In this document: positions 58,236 to 64,000 of the stretch, piece after piece
Layout: every line of letters begins with the position of its first letter
Position numbering within the stretch: position 1 is the first letter of the stretch
Source of the DNA: Metaphire vulgaris
Taxonomy: Eukaryota > Annelida > Clitellata > Crassiclitellata > Megascolecidae
Direction: 5' to 3'
Assembly (NCBI GenBank): GCA_018105865.1
Contig: CM030845.1
Span: 13,081,390-13,145,389 of the forward strand
Length of the DNA: 64,000 nt
The notes under the pieces: generated by a model
Databases searched by the model: none
What the model saw: only the letters and a program-made list of their open reading frames with translations
Told to the model about the DNA's origin: nothing
Translations under genes and position numbers: made by a program

Positions 58236-59326
58236 TGAAAGAAATATGAAGAAAAGAATGCCTTTAAAATTTCTATTTAAAACTTTCTTGATTCTAAATC
58301 CTTTAATCGGCTCATGTACCCACTTGGAAAGATCTGCTACAGCAGTGGTCTTCATTTGCGAATATTTTCAGCATTCATCTTTAGCGTGAATCCTCTTTTC
58401 ACAGTAATCTCTCCTTTGCTTTTCTGCTTAAATGAAATAATGGCAGAAGGAATCTGTGGCAAATGAAATCACGCATCCAACATCTGTACATCAGATTCTT
58501 AGCAGAGAAGCTTTTTAAATTTCTTTAAAATGCAAGAGGTCTCGTGGGATGAATAACACAACAAAATGGCAGAACAGAGACAAGACAAACGGAGCAGACA
58601 CCGAGACAATGGAGTCCTAGTCGTGTACTACAAAGACTGTCATGAAATTGTGCGTGTTGTCTTCAATCACTTCATTTCTAATGATTGAAAATACCCAGCT
58701 GAACCCAAGGGGTCTTTTTAAGCGAGTATTTAGCAGTGATGTTATTTTATGTCTTTGCGTCTCATTCAGAAAACAGCGCAATAATTCTTTTCCAAATCCA
58801 AATCTTTTCCAAATCACAAGACATTCTCAGGACTACCTAAATAAAACCTTGTTCATTGATACATAGACAGTTTCTACTTTACGAAAGCAGACATCAAATG
58901 TTTCTGGCAAAATTGCTCATCTCCCACACCTCATACGATGGACACAAACTTACAACTTTTCCCAACTTCCCAACTCTCTCCTTCTCTCTCTCTGTCATTC
59001 TCTCTCTGTTTCTGTCATCTCTGTCTGTCTGTCTGTTTCTTGCATATTCAAGAGTATCCAGAACTCTGCTGATTTTACAAAATTGCATGTGCTATTAAGC
59101 TATTGTTCACCTCACCTTTTCATTGAGGTTACAAGCAACAATGAGCAATTGAGATCTTTCTGTTCCATTAAATTTTACGTTCAGTGCAACATTTGACATT
59201 TCTGGATGGTTTACAGGATTCTGGTTCTGGGGAGAATGGCTGAGCTTAGTAAACTCCTATTTAATTTATATCAGTTCTTCTAATTGACAATTATGAATAA
59301 ATTATATATAACATGTGTATACATGT
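58236..59326. other. Intergenic/intronic, nothing recognised
   Basis: AT-rich. A short CT-rich stretch lies at 58970-59035. Small frames here show no domain. Confidence 0.35.
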
Positions 59327-60755
59327 TAGGTCTGTCAAATTAATGCATTAACTAACACATTGGTGAGTTAAAAAATTAGTTTCCGGTTTGGTGCCTACAC
59401 GGCTGCAGCATGTGTTATGTGCGTGCCATGGATCGCCGCTGTTCTCGGCATTTACGGACATTCTGCGCTTGGATTTTGCGCCGCTCCACTCGTTGGTTTT
59501 CTGAAGAGTCTCTTGCTGTCCTCCACTTTTCCACGTCATTCTGGAAGTTTCGAGTCGGTCCGCTGTCAATGAGTGGTCCGCCAATGTTCACCATTAATGG
59601 CCGCCGCATGGCAATTCAACATGACTGCAATTGACTGTTGCTCCAGACTTTGCTGGAACCGCCATCATCATCGGATTTGCCGATTTTGGTGATGAACTAT
59701 TCTCTTGCGGAAGACCACTTCTTCAGAATTCACTGCCAGATGTTACCTTGCGGAGAACTCCTACTACCAACTCGCAGACCATTAACATCATCTTCCGTTC
59801 CTTGTTGACGTGTCAATGTGGCTGCAGTTTTCTTGTAAAGGACCGCTTCTTAAGGACTCAGCACTGGTTTTCTTCACAGCAGTGAGTTCTTTCTATCAGA
59901 GTGGGTTTTAACATCGCCACCTTCTGACCATCATTGACACGTCAGCGCTGTCACAGCACTTTTGATTTTGGTTTTAACTATGCTACAGCCCTATATAAAT
60001 TGTCCCATTACAATACAAAACAATTGCAATTAAGAAAATTAATGCCGTTAAAAATTTAATACAATTTTTTTATCAATAATGGAATTATCAAATTTTCAAA
60101 TAATTAAATTTGTGCCATTGGTTTTGCTGTCGAATGAACACTGTTGCATAATTCTCAATGATAAAACAGTTAACAACATTAGACAATTGATGTTTGAGAG
60201 TTTACATTATCGTTCAACAATTGAATACCGGTACTTACTTTTCGGTTTGCGAACTGCAACAAGACTCTAAATCTTGACTTTAAAGCAAACTTGCTGACGT
60301 CATTTTGTTGACTGTCTAGACTCTAGAGCTAGTAAATTAAATTTATAAATGAAACCGATAGTAATGCTTTCGTTTTGTTAAGTTTTCTACCTTTATTAAT
60401 TAATTGTCTTAACTTAGTAGCCAGTTACTAGAGTATTGTGATTGCAACTGTGACAATTATATCTGAATCAGTTCTGTGAGTGAATGTTTTCTGTGGCTGG
60501 CAACACTGCTAGCAAGAAGTGGATTTCTCTGTTGCCATCAAATGTCAACAAACTAGATTGCGTATAAAGTCAGATTTTTTGAATTCTTGATTAATTTGAA
60601 AACACTCACGCTTAAGTAAAATAAATTATGAGTCTTCGAGGCTTCGAGTACTTCGTCCCACATGTTTGACACGATACAACATGTGCGATAACCCTGATTT
60701 AAAAAAATCATGCGATTTTAACTCAGTTGAAAAAATCAACGCATTTACAGCTGTA
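59327..60755 (+). mobile_element. Degraded hAT (Ac-like) transposon
   Basis: Left TAGGTCTGTCAAATTAATGC then ATTAAC; the reverse complement of the right end is TACAGCTGTAAATGCGTTGA. The TRGG-CTGTCAAATTAATGC-TTAAC pattern is typical of Ac/Tam3-type hAT ends. Near the right end, 60484-60567 reads FSVAGNTASKKWISLLPSNV then NKLDCV and a stop, a good match to the C-terminal dimerisation block of hAT transposases (FS-AG---S-KR--L-PENV--L). The rest of the transposase is not readable; 59374-59990 is more GC-rich and may be a separate insertion. No clean duplication found. Confidence 0.65.
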
Positions 60756-61547
<792 letters not shown>

Positions 61548-61550
<3 letters not shown>

Positions 61551-62139
61551 TGTGTGTGTACAGTATGTGTGCTGGATATATACCAGTGTGATTCATCCAT
61601 GTAAACATCTTTGTACAGGGTACCTAGATGAAAGAGGAAGCCACCATATTCAGTGAGTAAATGGGAACAGAACTGTGGCACCAGGAAGTACCTGGCATAA
61701 CATAGCTGGATGGATTTCCTGTGTACTAGGTACAGATCACAGGCGTGAATCTAGGCCTGACCTTACCTGCAACTGAGTGATGGCTTAATCTTCAGACAGA
61801 TGCAAGACCTTGGCTTTCCTGCTGTGTTTAAATCTGCTGTACTAGACTCATTGTGGTGTTCCCTGTAGTTCCATTGGAGGAGCTTTTTGAAAACACCCAA
61901 ATCTACCAGAAAGAACAAGAACTACTTGATGCAAAGAGTTTATTATTTTTGTGCTGAAGTTTTCTGTTTGCATAGGATTCTATTAAGGAATAAAATTCTG
62001 GCAGCATTTAGGAATTCACGATTGTTTTGCAAATTGAGTTTTGATTAAACTAAACTGAACATTTTTGGTTCAGAAATATTTTAGTGATAATTAATTGTTT
62101 ACTTTTATATAACCAGTTCTATGGAAAAGAATATCAACT
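61548..62139. other. Nothing recognised
   Basis: No exon, RNA gene or transposon end is evident. Confidence 0.35.
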
Positions 62140-62660
62140 AATACTACTCCACATCCATCTGCAAATGATCAGATCAATTCCAGAGATCAGTCAGAATAGG
62201 AAATGGCTAGATAGACCAGGGAGAAATGAAACAACTGGAAGAGATGTGTTTTTAGCCTAGATTTGAAAGTATTAGTTCATTGGGAGATCTAACAGATGGA
62301 GGAAGAGTGTTTCAGATTTCAGGTCTGCAGCTGAAACTGCAGTCTTAGCAAACACATTGCTGGTTCAAGGTGCATTTAAGCAATGAATCTTGTGGGGTGA
62401 GAATTTTGGATGATTTATCTTGGATTTAAATACTCGAGAGATAACCGACATATAACATTTTATAAGTCAATAGACTGGATAGACTTGAGTGCTCAGAATA
62501 GCTCCCAATAGACTTGAAAGCTCAGGAAGGACTTGACTTACTTACTTACTAGACTGGATTTAGCCGTGTTTCTTTGTTCAGCGGGCAAAGATTGTAATGC
62601 TCAAGAAGAGATTTAATGTGATTATGCCTAGGAGCTTTAATGATGAATCTGGTAACTGAG
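62140..62660. repeat. Dispersed repeat R, copy 3
   Basis: CACATCCATCTGCAAATGAT, CCAGAGATCAGTCAGAATAG, GGAAGAGATGTGTTTTTAGC and TTGGGAGATCTAACAGATGG align in order with 47258-47480. A further part near 62600 (TTTAATGTGATTATGCCTAG) corresponds to 47660-47680. Confidence 0.6.
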
Positions 62661-63331
62661 AATTTTGAATTCTCTAAGACTTTTTTAATCCATTAAATGT
62701 GACAATACCACTGTACCTGTCCACACCACCAAGATGTCAAAGGGCGATGCAATGACCTCTGCTGCTCCTGGTGATGATGGTGGCGGTGGTGGTGGTGTAC
62801 CGTGGTGGTGGTGTACGAAGGTAGTGTAGTTGACTGGTAGCATGTGAATTAATTGGCAAGAAAGAATATGGACAGACTTAGATAAAGTATCCCAAATTAT
62901 GTGAATATCTCTATTTATACACGAGTGCAAGAGCTGTTGCTAAGGGGTATGGGAAGAAAATACGAATCAAATAAAAATTGTAAGGAAAACTAGAAACAGA
63001 TATAAGGAGCTAAAGGGCAGCTAAAGGTTAGCAGTTTGCATATATTTGATTATTGTGATCATTGAATGGTTTTGTGAATAGTTGCACCTTGGTTGTGGCA
63101 AGAATGATTTTAAGTGACTAAAGTATTATATTTTATTTGACAGAAAGTATGCCATATTTGATATATGAAGATGGTATGGTGTTCAATGTTCATAGAAGTA
63201 GAAATTCAGTTTTAAATGGTTTAAGGGAAATGCCTTATATGCCTGAGATTAATTTTTTCCAGACAAGCAGATAAGTTTTCAGTGATGACAAGCAGGTTTT
63301 GTCATCAAATGCAACTATCTGCTATGTATTA
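62661..63331. other. Nothing recognised, short GGT repeat
   Basis: Contains a GATGATGGTGGCGGTGGTGG tract at about 62771-62815. The proline/histidine frame on the minus strand comes from it. Confidence 0.35.
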
Positions 63332-63339
63332 ATCATCAG

Positions 63340-63576
63340 CAGTGGCATAGCCAAGGGGGTTTGGGGGTTAAAACCCCCCTTGGCCGTCGGCAGAAAATGG
63401 CAGAAAATTTTTTTAAAACTTCTTTTCATGCATTTTTTATTTTTGGACGTGGTTTTGGAGTTGAAAACCCCTCTTGGCTGGTACATTGAGGACCTTTTTT
63501 TGCTTGTCAATATTTTTTCAAAGTTGGTCACGACCAAAACCAAAACCCCTCTTGTGGAAATCCTGGCTACGCAACT
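63340..63576. mobile_element. hAT-type MITE, CAGTGGCGTAGCC family
   Basis: Begins CAGTGGCATAGCCAAGGGGG and ends ATCCTGGCTACGCAACTG. Flanking octamers atcatcag (63332-63339) and atcagcag (63577-63584) differ at one base. It contains TTTTTTTGCTTGTCAATATT and CAAAGTTGGTCACGACC. Confidence 0.85.
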
Positions 63577-64000
63577 GATCAGCAGCATTTAAGATTATAA
63601 CCAGCACAAAACTCTGACAACATAGTGTTCCAAGTGTGCATTGTGTATGAAATGAAATGAATAGGACCAAGAACAGATCTTTTTGGAGCGTCATAGCTAA
63701 TCTGTGCAGAATTTGAATAAACTCTACTGCAGTTGACAGTTTGTGTGTAATTGTGAAGGTAATGCTTTACTTAAACCCTTCCCAAGCATTACCTGGTATC
63801 CCAAACCAATACTCCAGTATGTGAAGAAGGCTTGTATGTTTTATGGAAGACAGTTCAAAGTCTAATAAATGAGACATGTTACTGAAAAACATAATGTTAT
63901 TACTCTTTTTAAAACTAAAGGAGTAGACTTGACTGGACATCTAAAATACAGTACACTCACCTCAGAAAATAATTCTTCTCGGGGTAGCAGGATTATGGGT

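Overview
The window is nuclear DNA of an animal. The genes are split by AT-rich spliceosomal introns, the coding exons match conserved metazoan proteins, and the intergenic DNA is packed with LINEs, SINEs, DNA-transposon derivatives and microsatellites. The mix (hAT and Harbinger-like miniature elements, RTE- and L2-like LINE fragments, 5S- and tRNA-derived SINEs, long CT/GA tracts) suggests a marine invertebrate bilaterian. I cannot name the species, and I see no prokaryotic, organellar or viral signal.

Four genes can be supported. (1) 9719-16926, plus strand: three exons of a rhodopsin-family peptide GPCR, covering TM3-TM7. The TM1-TM2 exon(s) and probably a C-tail exon were not found. (2) 24433-30556, minus strand: a complete ten-exon katanin p60 (KATNA1) gene of 486 codons. 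(3) 37381-50331, plus strand: an eight-exon gene of 352 codons that joins an FBXL4-type discoidin-like domain to a BTB domain and a BACK-like tail. All its exon phases agree. (4) 55399-55495, plus strand: the first coding exon of a Caskin/ANKS1-type ankyrin protein, lying behind a CpG- and CAG-rich leader. The rest of that gene was not found in the window. These look like four independent transcription units, with no operon-like arrangement.

Almost everything else I can explain is mobile DNA. About twenty short elements have hAT-type ends, and most are bounded by 8-bp target duplications that are exact or differ at one base. They fall into several families: CAGTGGCGTAGCC, CAGTGGCGTTTCC, CAGTGGCGGCTCT, CAGGGTGCGATTTGT, and a SPIN/Buster-like CAGYGGTTCTCAACC family. 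Harbinger-like elements with TTA/TAA flanks occur at 12250, 20676 and 35187. The most complex locus is 51710-54536, where an hAT element contains two adjacent hAT insertions that used the same target octamer, one of which is itself interrupted by a LINE, plus a further small hAT insertion near its right end.

Region by region: 0-9.7 kb is intergenic, with simple repeats and MITEs. 9.7-17 kb is the GPCR gene with L2, 5S-SINE and Harbinger insertions. 17-24.4 kb is a dense MITE field ending in an RTE reverse-transcriptase remnant. 24.4-33 kb is katanin and its probable promoter. 33-37 kb is hAT elements. 37-51 kb is the FBXL4-like/BTB gene with repeat-rich introns. 51.5-55 kb is the nested transposon stack. 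55-64 kb is the start of the ankyrin gene and repeat-rich DNA. By eye, the left ~22 kb is CpG-rich and the right part CpG-poor.
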